DNA of 37,562 bases, from positions 1 to 37,562 of the IMG/VR virus record IMGVR_UViG_3300020394_001883; one strand, written 5' to 3'. This document shows, one piece after another, positions 6,917 through 13,966 of this stretch (positions are counted from its first letter, which is position 1; each line of letters starts with the position of its first letter). Below the pieces are notes generated by a model. That model saw nothing but the letters and a program-made list of their open reading frames with translations. It had not been told where the DNA came from and made no database searches. The position numbers were made by a program, and so were the translations under genes. This stretch comes from a virus.

Positions 6917-7483
6917 TTATCTTCTAATCGGGCAAAGTACGCACTTTTTAGGCTTTTCGGGTTCAAATTTTTGTGGCATAATAATTGTGGTCGGACGAGG
7001 CTGATTAATAATTCTCGCTCTAGGAGCAGGATGGATAATCCTCGGTTGAACTTGTCTTGCGACAAACTTTTCGTTCATCTTCCTGACAATAGTTCCATAA
7101 TCATGGTAGTTCATAAGTTTTGGATTGCACAAATTATCTGCCATAATGTTGCCTAAATGAGGTTGAGTTAATATGCATATATTCTTATTTAATGGATTCC
7201 GCTTTCCAACAAAAATATTTGGTCTATTTATAAATAAAGCTTGAACCTGATTTTTGTAAGATTGTGCTATAAAAATTCTATCTTGAAGACTAAACTTAAG
7301 GACATGCGTATTAAATACTTTGCCGTCAACCCTTTTGATTGTGACATTATTAGAATTTGGGTTAAAATCAATTAGGGTAGCTGTAATTTTTCTTGTATTA
7401 TCTTTACTTGTAAAAACCCTAGGGGAATCTCCTAGGCAGAAAAAGCTTAAAGATACAAATATTAATATAATTTTAAATTTCAT
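6917..7483 (-). CDS. Exported protein with SHD1-like domain
   Basis: 188 aa if started at the ATG at 7483: MKFKIILIFVSLSFFCLG is a signal peptide. The following segment (RVFTSKDNTRKITATLIDF, NNVTIKRVDGKVFNTHV, then LQDRIFIAQ) has the pattern F-x-S-x-[DN]-x-R-x-I-x-A-x-[LV] ... V-x-[IL]-x-R-x-D-G ... L-x-x-x-D-x-x-[FY]-I of the SLA1 homology domain 1 (SHD1). That domain is abundant in exported proteins of Planctomycetes and Verrucomicrobia. The C-terminal third is rich in Arg/Pro/Ile with a final CVLCPIRR. A longer start at 7528 would disrupt the signal peptide. This is probably a host-derived gene. Confidence 0.55.
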   Translation of the reverse strand: MKFKIILIFVSLSFFCLGDSPRVFTSKDNTRKITATLIDFNPNSNNVTIKRVDGKVFNTHVLKFSLQDRIFIAQSYKNQVQALFINRPNIFVGKRNPLNKNICILTQPHLGNIMADNLCNPKLMNYHDYGTIVRKMNEKFVARQVQPRIIHPAPRARIINQPRPTTIIMPQKFEPEKPKKCVLCPIRR

Positions 7484-7736
7484 AAAATTCTTCTTTAAAA
7501 TAAATCTGATCAGGATGATCGTCTTCATTTTGAGCTATATTCAGTTCAGCTTTATTAGGCTTTTTTTGTTTTAACCAATTCCTTTGAGCCATTCGAATAA
7601 CAAAACGCATAAATGCAAAAGCGTAAACTTTATTTAGTTCAACAACTCCATATTCTTTATGGTCGGATATAAGAAACTTTTTTGTTTCTTCATCATATTC
7701 AAATGTCGCATTTTTTAATTCTTTAATGACTTTCAT
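7473..7736 (-). CDS. Hypothetical protein, 87 aa, first gene of operon
   Basis: Begins MKVIKELKNATFEYDEE, with a central hydrophobic/aromatic stretch (VYAFAFMRFVIRMAQRNWL) and an acidic C-terminus. No family recognised. The ATG is 8 nt after the -10 box; the gene ends 11 nt inside the SHD1-like gene. Confidence 0.55.
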   Translation of the reverse strand: MKVIKELKNATFEYDEETKKFLISDHKEYGVVELNKVYAFAFMRFVIRMAQRNWLKQKKPNKAELNIAQNEDDHPDQIYFKEEFYEI

Positions 7737-7744
7737 TTATATAA

Positions 7745-7773
7745 ATGATACAGTATATTTGTTGAAATGTCAA
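7745..7773 (-). promoter_or_regulatory. Sigma70-type promoter
   Basis: Minus strand TTGACA (7773-7768), 17 nt, TATCAT (7750-7745), 8 nt to ATG at 7736. Drives the SHD1-like/GHKL operon. Confidence 0.8.
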
Positions 7774-7779
7774 GTGATT

Positions 7780-8775
7780 TTAATGGGATTCTATTAAAGT
7801 TTTCCATTTGACCGCCTGAACTTTCCAGTCAAAGCCGCTTAAATATTTTCTTACTTGTTTGGGATTATTTTTAAAAGAAAAATCTTTGCAATTAAAATTT
7901 CCTAAAGTTGTTTTTAACGAAGCAGTTTCGCTTGATACTGGGGTGATGTTGTGCCCCAACATCTCTAAGGCTGTTATACAAAAAGTTTCTTCATATTTTG
8001 CGGGATAATACCAATACTCCATTTTAGAAAACAAATCGTAAAGTTTATCTCTAGGTAAACAGCCATAAAACTTATGATCGACTAAACTTAAAGCTTTTTT
8101 GTATTCATCTCTCTCCCAGTCTTTTTCGCAATAATTTGGTACGCAAATATAAATTTTTGGATTACAAAGACTTTCTTGTACGAACTCCCAATTATTAACT
8201 ACATCTAAAAAAGCCCTATTGGGTGCGGAGGAATAAACCAATGAGTCTTTTATTTTAAAATTCGATTTTTTAAAATTATCTAAAGCTATTCCATTGTCTA
8301 TATGAATAATTTTATTCGAAAATTTATTAAAAATTTCTTTCATTTTAGATTTGTGCCACTCACTGACGCAAACAATTTTTTTTAACCTTCCATCGTGCAG
8401 TAGGTTTTTGCCACCCAAAGGTAATCTTTCGCCTTGGTACCACTCAAAGAAACTGAGATTATGCATCCAGAAAAAACTCGAAGTAAAGCTTAAGTCGTTG
8501 AGCTCGATTAAATAATTTATATAGTTAACAGCGATTAAGCATTTTATTTGAACTCCTTTAAGTTCTTTTTTAATTGTTTCTATGTCTCTATATTTTACGC
8601 CTTCGATATCTTCATTATTTGACTTATCAAAGCAAACATAAACTTCGTAAGTATCTTTTAGTTCTTGAGAAAGATAGTATGCACACTGCTCTGAACCTCC
8701 AAGACCTTTTTGTATTGGGTGATAATCTACCCAATTTCCTTTTTGGTAGCCAGTATAAATAACAATTTTTTCCAC
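7780..8775 (-). CDS. GT4-like glycosyltransferase
   Basis: 331 aa, GTG start at 8775 sharing its G with the stop of the macro-domain gene (TAGTG), which implies coupled translation. Features of a GT-B family 4 enzyme: an N-terminal IVIYTGYQKG followed by GLGGSEQCAYYL (glycine-rich acceptor loop), a central IVCVSEWHKSKM and IHIDNGIALDNF, and a C-terminal donor-site EETFCITALEML (E-x7-E signature). It probably transfers a sugar from an activated donor onto a surface glycan or phage/host target. It is the last gene of the 7.8-12.0 kb operon. Confidence 0.75.
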   Translation of the reverse strand: MEKIVIYTGYQKGNWVDYHPIQKGLGGSEQCAYYLSQELKDTYEVYVCFDKSNNEDIEGVKYRDIETIKKELKGVQIKCLIAVNYINYLIELNDLSFTSSFFWMHNLSFFEWYQGERLPLGGKNLLHDGRLKKIVCVSEWHKSKMKEIFNKFSNKIIHIDNGIALDNFKKSNFKIKDSLVYSSAPNRAFLDVVNNWEFVQESLCNPKIYICVPNYCEKDWERDEYKKALSLVDHKFYGCLPRDKLYDLFSKMEYWYYPAKYEETFCITALEMLGHNITPVSSETASLKTTLGNFNCKDFSFKNNPKQVRKYLSGFDWKVQAVKWKTLIESH

Positions 8776-9296
8776 TACTGATTATACTTGACGATATAGC
8801 ATTTTAAAGGAGAATCGCTAAAAATATCTTCAATTATTGCTTTTATTATTCTCCAACTGCCCCCTGCAAGTCCACATGAGATGCCGTAGGGTAAGCCAAG
8901 AATAGGTGGAGCAGAGCCATCATATTCATGTTTATTTACATTCATTTGAAAAAGGTCTTGCTCTACTCTTTTTAGTGCTTTCCAAAACACTTCGTAACTA
9001 ACTTGCCTGCCTTCTCCAACACTCGCTTGCGTATACATATTATATATATATTTGCGATCATTTATTTCAGCTTTTGAGAATTTACCTAACCAATGAACAT
9101 ACTGACCATTTTCATCGTATTCAGTATCATAGGCTTTTGTGTCTGCCTCGTATGCTTCGGGGTAACGATCCTTTATTTGTTTTGCAATACCTGCCCCCAT
9201 AATATTTCTAGTATTACAAGAATGCGCTATGACATTGATAGGTTCTGGAAAATCAAGAAGATTTCCTTCTATGGTTAAAACTTTATCTGAATCCAT
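8775..9296 (-). CDS. Macro-domain protein (ADP-ribose binding/hydrolysis)
   Basis: 173 aa from the ATG at 9296 (MDSDKVLTIEGNLLDF). Macro-domain landmarks: VIAHSCNTRNIMGAGIAKQI (residues 22-41, the Asn and the GAGIA loop that contact ADP-ribose), YNMYTQASVG, and PPILGLPYGISCGLAGGSW, the G-x-G-x-A-G-G-x-W phosphate loop. This is the Appr-1''-phosphatase type: such proteins bind or hydrolyse ADP-ribose-1''-phosphate, or remove ADP-ribose from proteins or nucleic acids. In a phage it could counter ADP-ribosylation or NAD-based defence, or recycle nucleotides; that is inference. The RmlD-like gene overlaps its start by 14 nt. Confidence 0.8.
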   Translation of the reverse strand: MDSDKVLTIEGNLLDFPEPINVIAHSCNTRNIMGAGIAKQIKDRYPEAYEADTKAYDTEYDENGQYVHWLGKFSKAEINDRKYIYNMYTQASVGEGRQVSYEVFWKALKRVEQDLFQMNVNKHEYDGSAPPILGLPYGISCGLAGGSWRIIKAIIEDIFSDSPLKCYIVKYNQ

Positions 9297-10149
9297 TTTT
9301 GCCAAGCTCAATTATAGAATTTTCTACCGCTTCTTCTACATGTCTTAGGTTAACATATTGCTCTACTTTAGAAGTATCGAGTACGCAATTTGATCTGGGT
9401 GCAGTTATTTCTTGCATAAAGTAATCTAAATTACTAAAAAACTTGAATTCTTTTTTAATTTTTAAATGTTTTTTCATCATACAGGTGATTGATCTTGCAT
9501 CTATACTGCCTTTATTTGTTATGTTATAAATTCCTTTTGGAGCTTGCTCTTCTATTAATTCAATACAATGTTCCACAAAATCGCCTAAGTGACTAAGGGA
9601 GTTTTGCATACTTATAAGTTTATCATAACTTAAAAGTTTTGTCAAATAATTTCTTTCGCAATTTTCTCCGTTGAAGGGTATTCTTAATCTAAAAATATGA
9701 GACTCGGGATTTGATTTTAAAACTAATTTTTCTCCAAAAGATTTTGAACCGCTATAAAAGCTCCCATTATTAAAATTAAAGTTTGGCTCATCTTCTTCGC
9801 AAAAAGTCTTTTTATAGCCGTTATAGATGCACCCCGACGATATGTGGCAAAAATTATAATTTTCTTCTCTACACAGGCTAGAGAGTAGGAATGGTAAAAT
9901 AGAATTGGCTTCAAGACATTCTTCTTTATTGTTTTCGCATGCATCTACATTTGGTTTTCCAACAAAACCCGCGCAATTAATTATTGTAATTTTACTATCA
10001 AGTGATTTTATATATTCTCTAAGCCTTGTTTTATCATAATAATTTACCTCAGATCTACTAAGCGATTTATGTGGTAGATTTTTTGAATTAAGCGTTTTTA
10101 AAAAAGCTTTTCCTACATAACCTGAGCCTCCCAATATTAAATATTTCAT
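9283..10149 (-). CDS. RmlD-like NAD(P)-dependent sugar reductase/epimerase
   Basis: 288 aa. Short-chain dehydrogenase fold of the extended type: GGSGYVG (7-13) binds NAD(P); SSGCIYNGY supplies the catalytic Ser/Thr; Y132-SGS-K136 is the catalytic pair. IINCAGFVGKPNVDACE is typical of RmlD-type dTDP-4-dehydrorhamnose reductases, where V-D-x-[AC]-E recurs. The exact substrate cannot be read from sequence. Between a SemiSWEET-like transporter and a macro protein, followed by a glycosyltransferase, it fits an activated-sugar pathway. Confidence 0.7.
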   Translation of the reverse strand: MKYLILGGSGYVGKAFLKTLNSKNLPHKSLSRSEVNYYDKTRLREYIKSLDSKITIINCAGFVGKPNVDACENNKEECLEANSILPFLLSSLCREENYNFCHISSGCIYNGYKKTFCEEDEPNFNFNNGSFYSGSKSFGEKLVLKSNPESHIFRLRIPFNGENCERNYLTKLLSYDKLISMQNSLSHLGDFVEHCIELIEEQAPKGIYNITNKGSIDARSITCMMKKHLKIKKEFKFFSNLDYFMQEITAPRSNCVLDTSKVEQYVNLRHVEEAVENSIIELGKNGFR

Positions 10150-10418
10150 TTTCTTAAAAGTTTAACTTTATAAATAATAAGAATAACTATTGAACCACTA
10201 CAAAAATTGCTAACGCAAACTGCCCAAGCTTCTTTTAGGAAGCCATAAATGCACCAAATAGACAATGCAGCTAAAATTATTGACAGAGTTCTTAAATCAA
10301 CACCTTCATGGAGTTTTTTTCTCCATACTGTACTTAACTGCGGTAACCAAGCAAGCAACCCTATTGCTCCCGCTGTAAAGCCAAGCATTTCTATAAAAAA
10401 ATTCATACTATATCCCAC
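10146..10418 (-). CDS. SemiSWEET-like (PQ-loop) sugar transporter
   Basis: Up to 90 aa; the start may be the ATG at 10418 or the fifth codon (MNFFIEML). Three hydrophobic helices at about 9-27, 43-62 and 66-84. The first ends in the PQ motif WLPQLSTVWRKK (residues 24-35). Single triple-helix bundles of this size are the bacterial SemiSWEETs, which dimerise to move sugars across the inner membrane. The family is very unusual in a phage. It overlaps both neighbouring genes, so it belongs to the operon rather than being a stray insertion. Confidence 0.65.
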   Translation of the reverse strand: MGYSMNFFIEMLGFTAGAIGLLAWLPQLSTVWRKKLHEGVDLRTLSIILAALSIWCIYGFLKEAWAVCVSNFCSGSIVILIIYKVKLLRK

Positions 10419-10792
10419 CTGTTATCATAATTTAATCTGAAACTTCCTTCATGTTTTTCTCCCCAAGAACATTCTTCGGGAGCAAAAAGGCTCATAAAAT
10501 ATTTTCCACTATCTTTTTTGTATAAATGATATATGTTGCCTATCACTGGTTTCATTCTCATCTCTGCGTTAAATATTATTTCATTCCATTTTACATCCTC
10601 AGCAAGTTTCTCCAACTCTTTTTTTATTTTGTCAAACCGCTCTTCATAATGTTTATTTGCAGAATGTACTGCACCAACTTTCCAACCACCAAGGCTATGG
10701 TCGGGTTTAATTACAGGTGCAGATAAATTACTGCCGTAAGACAAGGCGTAGGCATTTGGAACATAGCTATCAGGCAATTTTTTTTTACTCAT
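10403..10792 (-). CDS. DUF2452-like protein
   Basis: 129 aa from the ATG at 10792 (MSKKKLPDSYVPNAYAL), whose stop-start overlap with the upstream gene is TAATG. Matches DUF2452 in layout: N-terminal LSYGSNLSAPVIKPD, a central charged helix (FDKIKKELEKLAED), NAEMRMKPVIGNIYHLY then SLFAPEECSWG. The family is a bacterial protein of unknown function also seen in phages. The recognition rests on memory of the G-x-x-Y-H-L-Y ... L-x-x-P-x-E-x-x-W-G pattern. Confidence 0.6.
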   Translation of the reverse strand: MSKKKLPDSYVPNAYALSYGSNLSAPVIKPDHSLGGWKVGAVHSANKHYEERFDKIKKELEKLAEDVKWNEIIFNAEMRMKPVIGNIYHLYKKDSGKYFMSLFAPEECSWGEKHEGSFRLNYDNRWDIV

Positions 10793-10992
10793 TACCAATT
10801 TTTAATTATGTTCGCCATTATAAAAAAACAAGTTGTTACATTTATAACGACAATCAGCGTTCTTAGGATTAAACTAAATCTAGCTTCTTTTAAGGAGAGA
10901 ATTGGTATATCGGGCTGATCTTCGTCTGTTTTACCAACACGATGATCTAAAGTTCTCGCCCAAATTAACCAAAGCTTTTTCAATTCTTGCAA
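10792..10992 (-). CDS. Small single-pass membrane protein, 66 aa
   Basis: No ATG is available; the start is a TTG at 10992 or 10983, next to the upstream TGA. An N-terminal LKKLWLIWARTL amphipathic segment, a polar DEDQPDIPI stretch, then one strong transmembrane helix (about 42-61, LILRTLIVVINVTTCFFIM). Small phage membrane proteins with this topology are common; function unknown. Confidence 0.5.
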   Translation of the reverse strand: MQELKKLWLIWARTLDHRVGKTDEDQPDIPILSLKEARFSLILRTLIVVINVTTCFFIMANIIKNW

Positions 10993-11225
10993 AATTTATC
11001 TTGAGTTAAATCGTTAACGTAAAACTCATTTGTAAAAATATCTCTTATATTTTTTCCGTTATTTGTGATCTTGTTTATATCATTGTGAACTAGCGAGATT
11101 ACTTCTTCAGCCTCTTTTATATTTTTTGTTTTAGAAGAAGCTTTGTTTCTTAATGCTCTGTATTCTTCATAAAGATTAATGAGATCATCTAATTTTTCGT
11201 TAATTTCTCTTGCTAAGTTTTTCAT
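10980..11225 (-). CDS. Coiled-coil hypothetical protein, 81 aa
   Basis: Begins MKNLAREINEKLDDLI; long charged helix with heptad-like hydrophobic spacing up to about residue 45, then a shorter C-terminal part. No family recognised. Overlaps the upstream gene (ATGA). Confidence 0.5.
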   Translation of the reverse strand: MKNLAREINEKLDDLINLYEEYRALRNKASSKTKNIKEAEEVISLVHNDINKITNNGKNIRDIFTNEFYVNDLTQDKFCKN

Positions 11226-11614
11226 AATAATGATTGTTTAATTGATTCAAATAAGTTTGTTGCAGAAAGCATTGATTTTTTAAGATCGGTAGTTAATTTT
11301 TTTAACTCTTCGAGGGTTTCTTGTGATAATTCTCTCTCTGGGGGCATATCTGTCAAACCAAATGATTCTATCTCTTTTATTGTGAGTAAGTGTTTATTAT
11401 AAAAAGAAATTAATGCGTTTAGACTCGATATTCCTTCATTTAAAAACTCTAAATATTCTTCTGTAGAAATGTCTAAATCGCCATCCCCTTTGTAAAAAGT
11501 GGACATTTCGTCTAGACTGTTTAAATAAAAAGATACATCGTCTTCGTACTTTACGATGTTTACGATGGTAAAATCATAAGTCTCCCATAGGGTTTCTATT
11601 TCAGGGTCAACCAT
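11222..11614 (-). CDS. Hypothetical acidic helical protein, 130 aa
   Basis: Begins MVDPEIETLWETYDFT; acidic throughout and largely helical with several Leu-rich heptads (TLEELKKLTTDLKKSML). No domain recognised. Overlaps both neighbours by a few bases. Confidence 0.5.
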   Translation of the reverse strand: MVDPEIETLWETYDFTIVNIVKYEDDVSFYLNSLDEMSTFYKGDGDLDISTEEYLEFLNEGISSLNALISFYNKHLLTIKEIESFGLTDMPPERELSQETLEELKKLTTDLKKSMLSATNLFESIKQSLL

Positions 11615-11816
11615 CTTTAAACATTGATTCTTTTAAATCTTTTAATTGAGTCCTTAAAACGCTCACTGCAGTTTTTAAGTGTCCACAATCTTGGGGTTGT
11701 ATTTGTTTTTCAATTAAATTAATTTCTTCGTACAAAAAAGACATTCTAAGGGTATTATGATATAATTCTTGCCGTTCCATTGCTTCTTTGTATTTATTTA
11801 CTTGTTGATTGCTCAT
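11607..11816 (-). CDS. Coiled-coil hypothetical protein, 69 aa
   Basis: Begins MSNQQVNKYKEAMERQ; one long helix, Gln/Glu/Lys-rich. Starts 3 nt after the stop of the first gene of the operon. No family recognised. Confidence 0.5.
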   Translation of the reverse strand: MSNQQVNKYKEAMERQELYHNTLRMSFLYEEINLIEKQIQPQDCGHLKTAVSVLRTQLKDLKESMFKDG

Positions 11817-11818
11817 TT

Positions 11819-12007
11819 TTAATAAAGAAATTTATATAAAAGATTAAGTTGGTTTACACCAAGATGCCTTGCAAAGTAACTGCAAAATTCTGCAACCCTT
11901 GCTTGCCCCCAATCTTCGTCTGCAATAACTTCACCTACTTCAAAGTAGTCTCCATCTTGCCACATTTCAGTTAAATTTAAGAATTCGCTATATTTTGTAT
12001 TTGTCAT
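11819..12007 (-). CDS. Hypothetical protein, 62 aa, first gene of operon
   Basis: I choose the internal ATG at 12007 (MTNTKYSEFLNL) rather than 12127, because a -35/-10 pair with 17-nt spacing lies just before it and the longer reading has a poor N-terminus. The product is acidic and aromatic with no recognised domain. It heads the operon that continues to the glycosyltransferase at 7780. Confidence 0.5.
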   Translation of the reverse strand: MTNTKYSEFLNLTEMWQDGDYFEVGEVIADEDWGQARVAEFCSYFARHLGVNQLNLLYKFLY

Positions 12008-12014
12008 AGTATAT

Positions 12015-12043
12015 ACAATGACATTTTTTTGAACAGAAGTCAA
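12015..12043 (-). promoter_or_regulatory. Sigma70-type promoter with weak -10 box
   Basis: Minus strand TTGACT (12043-12038), 17 nt, CATTGT (12020-12015), 7 nt to ATG at 12007. The -35 box and geometry match the other promoters; the -10 box is the weakest of the set. Confidence 0.55.
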
Positions 12044-12085
12044 CATTTTTTTTAGTTTTTTTGAAATAGGGGTGTATTTTATGAT

Positions 12086-12271
12086 ATGCGAAAAGATGAG
12101 AAAATGCTCATGTATTTGCGGTGTCACGTTTTAAAATCAATGCTATTTATAGAGAGGTCAGATTTCGAAAGAGGTATGCGCGCCGCAGAGTGGGCCAAAA
12201 GAAGATTAATTGCTATGAATCAAAAGGAGAAAGATGCTTTATGGAAAAAAATTACGAAAGAGGATCAATAA
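12086..12271 (+). CDS. Hypothetical basic helical protein, 61 aa
   Basis: Begins MRKDEKMLMYLRCHVL; basic and helical throughout (RGMRAAEWAKRRL). No family recognised. Opens the short plus-strand cluster that ends with the HAD phosphatase. The next gene starts inside its 3' end in another frame. Confidence 0.5.
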   Translation: MRKDEKMLMYLRCHVLKSMLFIERSDFERGMRAAEWAKRRLIAMNQKEKDALWKKITKEDQ

Positions 12272-12423
12272 TAAATTATTTAACTGTGGAATATATGAAA
12301 GAAGCCGAAGACCATTCGAACCCCGCAACCAGAGTAAGAACTGCATACATAAAAGCTTTAAAGAAGTTCTACAGATTGAGTGAACTTGAAAAACAGAACA
12401 TAATTAATAAAATAAAAGAATGA
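12241..12423 (+). CDS. Hypothetical helical protein, 60 aa
   Basis: I use the ATG at 12241 (MEKNYERGSIINYL); the frame is open back to a GTG at 12121 but that would overlap the previous gene almost entirely. The product is helical and basic at its C-terminus. Its stop overlaps the HAD gene's ATG, so the two are coupled. Confidence 0.45.
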   Translation: MEKNYERGSIINYLTVEYMKEAEDHSNPATRVRTAYIKALKKFYRLSELEKQNIINKIKE

Positions 12424-12791
12424 AAAAAAATAACACAATATTTTGCGATATCGATGGAACGCTATTTAATTATAGAAAATTCGAATCTTATAAAACATCA
12501 AAACCAGATGTTCTCAGTGGAGCTGTAGAAAAAATGCAAGCTTGGAAACAAGAGGGTCATATGATTATATTGACTACGGCAAGGCCAGAATACTTGAGAG
12601 AACATACGGTCTCAGAGCTGGAAGAAAACAAAATTCCATATGATAGGTTAATTATGGAGATTGAAAGAGGTCCGAGATTTTTGATAAATGATATGGATCC
12701 CTCTAAACCTGGAGAAAGAGCTATAGGAATTAATCTCCTTAGAGATGAGGGGTTAGGCTCTATATTTTGGGATCAATGGGATCGCATGTAA
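12420..12791 (+). CDS. HAD-superfamily phosphatase
   Basis: 123 aa. HAD motif I is FCDIDGTLF (nucleophile Asp10, acid Asp12); motif II is ILTTARPEY (about residues 50-58); the acidic motif near NDMDPS (about 96-101) is a candidate motif IV. There is no large cap domain. Small HADs of this type are often found in polysaccharide loci as sugar-phosphate or polynucleotide phosphatases; substrate unknown. Its 3' end overlaps the convergent minus gene by 32 nt. Confidence 0.7.
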   Translation: MKKNNTIFCDIDGTLFNYRKFESYKTSKPDVLSGAVEKMQAWKQEGHMIILTTARPEYLREHTVSELEENKIPYDRLIMEIERGPRFLINDMDPSKPGERAIGINLLRDEGLGSIFWDQWDRM

Positions 12792-13020
12792 TTGGGACTT
12801 GTTCCCATTTTCTTGCATATTTATCGTAACGCTCAACTGAAATCGTTTCAATTTCCCAATGTTTTTTTTCAGCCATGTAGTCCTGAAATGATAAAGCTTG
12901 GTCTGCATCTTCGGCAAGGTAGTAATGGTAACTCGTTGTTACTGCGTGATCATGCCTGTATTTTATTCTAAATTCTTCCATATTAAATCCAAGGAATGTT
13001 GTAAAAAGGTTTTTCGTCAA
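12760..13020 (-). CDS. Hypothetical protein, 86 aa
   Basis: Begins MTKNLFTTFLGFNMEE; an alternative start is the internal ATG MEEFRIKYRHDH. The central segment (FRIKYRHDHAVTTSYHYYLAEDADQAL) resembles small phage proteins with alternating beta and helix. No named family. Converges with the HAD gene and overlaps it. Confidence 0.45.
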   Translation of the reverse strand: MTKNLFTTFLGFNMEEFRIKYRHDHAVTTSYHYYLAEDADQALSFQDYMAEKKHWEIETISVERYDKYARKWEQVPITCDPIDPKI

Positions 13021-13324
13021 CCTTTGCGTTTAAGTAATCTATTGAGTATTTTATTGTTAAAATTTGATTGTTAATTAATTCTTTTTTTCTAGAGTCAGTA
13101 TATTCTAAACGAGAATAAGCCTCGAGTAGATCATGTAAATGTTGTTTTGCAATATTAAAGCCTTCTTCTACTCCCTTGTCATGCTCGATTTTTAATTCTT
13201 CTTCATCTAATATGCTTAGGGAGTTTGAATTTTGATTTTTTTTATTATCTGCAAAATCTTGTTCGCAATCTTCATATCCATGATTATAAGCCTCTAGGTA
13301 TTCTTCTGTATACTCTTCATCCAT
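12983..13324 (-). CDS. Hypothetical protein, 113 aa
   Basis: Begins MDEEYTEEYLEAYNHGYEDC; very acidic N-terminus with a Y-x-x-G-Y-E-D pattern, then helical. A similar GY-N-x-G-F-E-D-A pattern occurs in the 36968-37174 protein. No function recognised. Overlaps the 2OG oxygenase gene upstream by 8 nt. Confidence 0.5.
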   Translation of the reverse strand: MDEEYTEEYLEAYNHGYEDCEQDFADNKKNQNSNSLSILDEEELKIEHDKGVEEGFNIAKQHLHDLLEAYSRLEYTDSRKKELINNQILTIKYSIDYLNAKVDEKPFYNIPWI

Positions 13325-13928
13325 ATTTGCAAAAAGATATTAGGGAATATTTTTCTCCAGAAATAACAGGGCGAACTCCGTGTTTATGAGTCAATCTTCC
13401 TGGGTGTATTAATACCTTGCCTTGTTCTGCCTTTAGTGATAATTTATGTTGAGGCATGTACAAATCTCCTCCTATATAGTTTAAGTCGCTGGAAAGTTGT
13501 ATTCCACAAGTAAAGAGAGATGAGTCATGGTGAAGGTCAAGCATTGACTGATTCGAAGGTTTGTATCTAATTATGAACGTTTCTTCTTTTACCTCTTTCG
13601 GCTTAATGTGTATGCTATAAAGTTTGTTTGTCGCAGGAATTAATATATTTTTCAATATACATTCATATATATCAAAAAGAGGTTTATTGAAATCCTTAAG
13701 TAGTACATCATTAGTAGGGTAATTATCGTGCCTATTCTCCGTCCAACCATCAAAAGACTCAAGGTCCAATACTAATTCTTCGCAAAAATCTTGAGAAAAT
13801 AAGGGAAACAGGAAGGCGCCATTGCAAACTTCGTCAGCTATAAAATCATATTTATATTCAGACTTCAATAAAGTCTTGGAGAGATATTTTTCATCCCAGT
13901 CGTTGTCGTATGAATATAATTCTGCCAT
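13317..13928 (-). CDS. 2OG-Fe(II) oxygenase, lysyl-hydroxylase (PLOD)-like
   Basis: 203 aa. C-terminal double-stranded beta-helix with iron ligands H133-x-D135 (LHHDSS) and a distal His in HPGRLTHKHGVRP (H181), followed by the 2-oxoglutarate-binding basic residue (R186) and YSLISF. The stretch GGDLYMPQ ... GKVLIHPGRLTH closely resembles the catalytic core of procollagen lysyl hydroxylases. Family members hydroxylate Lys or Pro residues, or small molecules, with oxygen and 2OG. It heads its operon with the ATG 9 nt from the -10 box. The divergent neighbour is a glycosyltransferase, the pairing expected for hydroxylysine glycosylation, but the target is unknown. Confidence 0.75.
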   Translation of the reverse strand: MAELYSYDNDWDEKYLSKTLLKSEYKYDFIADEVCNGAFLFPLFSQDFCEELVLDLESFDGWTENRHDNYPTNDVLLKDFNKPLFDIYECILKNILIPATNKLYSIHIKPKEVKEETFIIRYKPSNQSMLDLHHDSSLFTCGIQLSSDLNYIGGDLYMPQHKLSLKAEQGKVLIHPGRLTHKHGVRPVISGEKYSLISFCKYG

Positions 13929-13937
13929 TATGTTTAT

Positions 13938-13966
13938 ATAATATATAAAAACTAATGAATTGTCAA
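13938..13966 (-). promoter_or_regulatory. Sigma70-type promoter overlapping the start of the GT92-like gene
   Basis: Minus strand TTGACA (13966-13961), 17 nt, TATTAT (13943-13938), 9 nt to ATG at 13928. The -35 box lies in codons 3-4 of the plus-strand gene starting at 13955. Confidence 0.8.

Noticed and set aside
7418-7436. CCTAGG-N7-CCTAGG hairpin like the ncRNA terminator stem
   Set aside because: It lies inside the signal-peptide region of the SHD1-like gene, has no U-tract after it and is explained by coding sequence.
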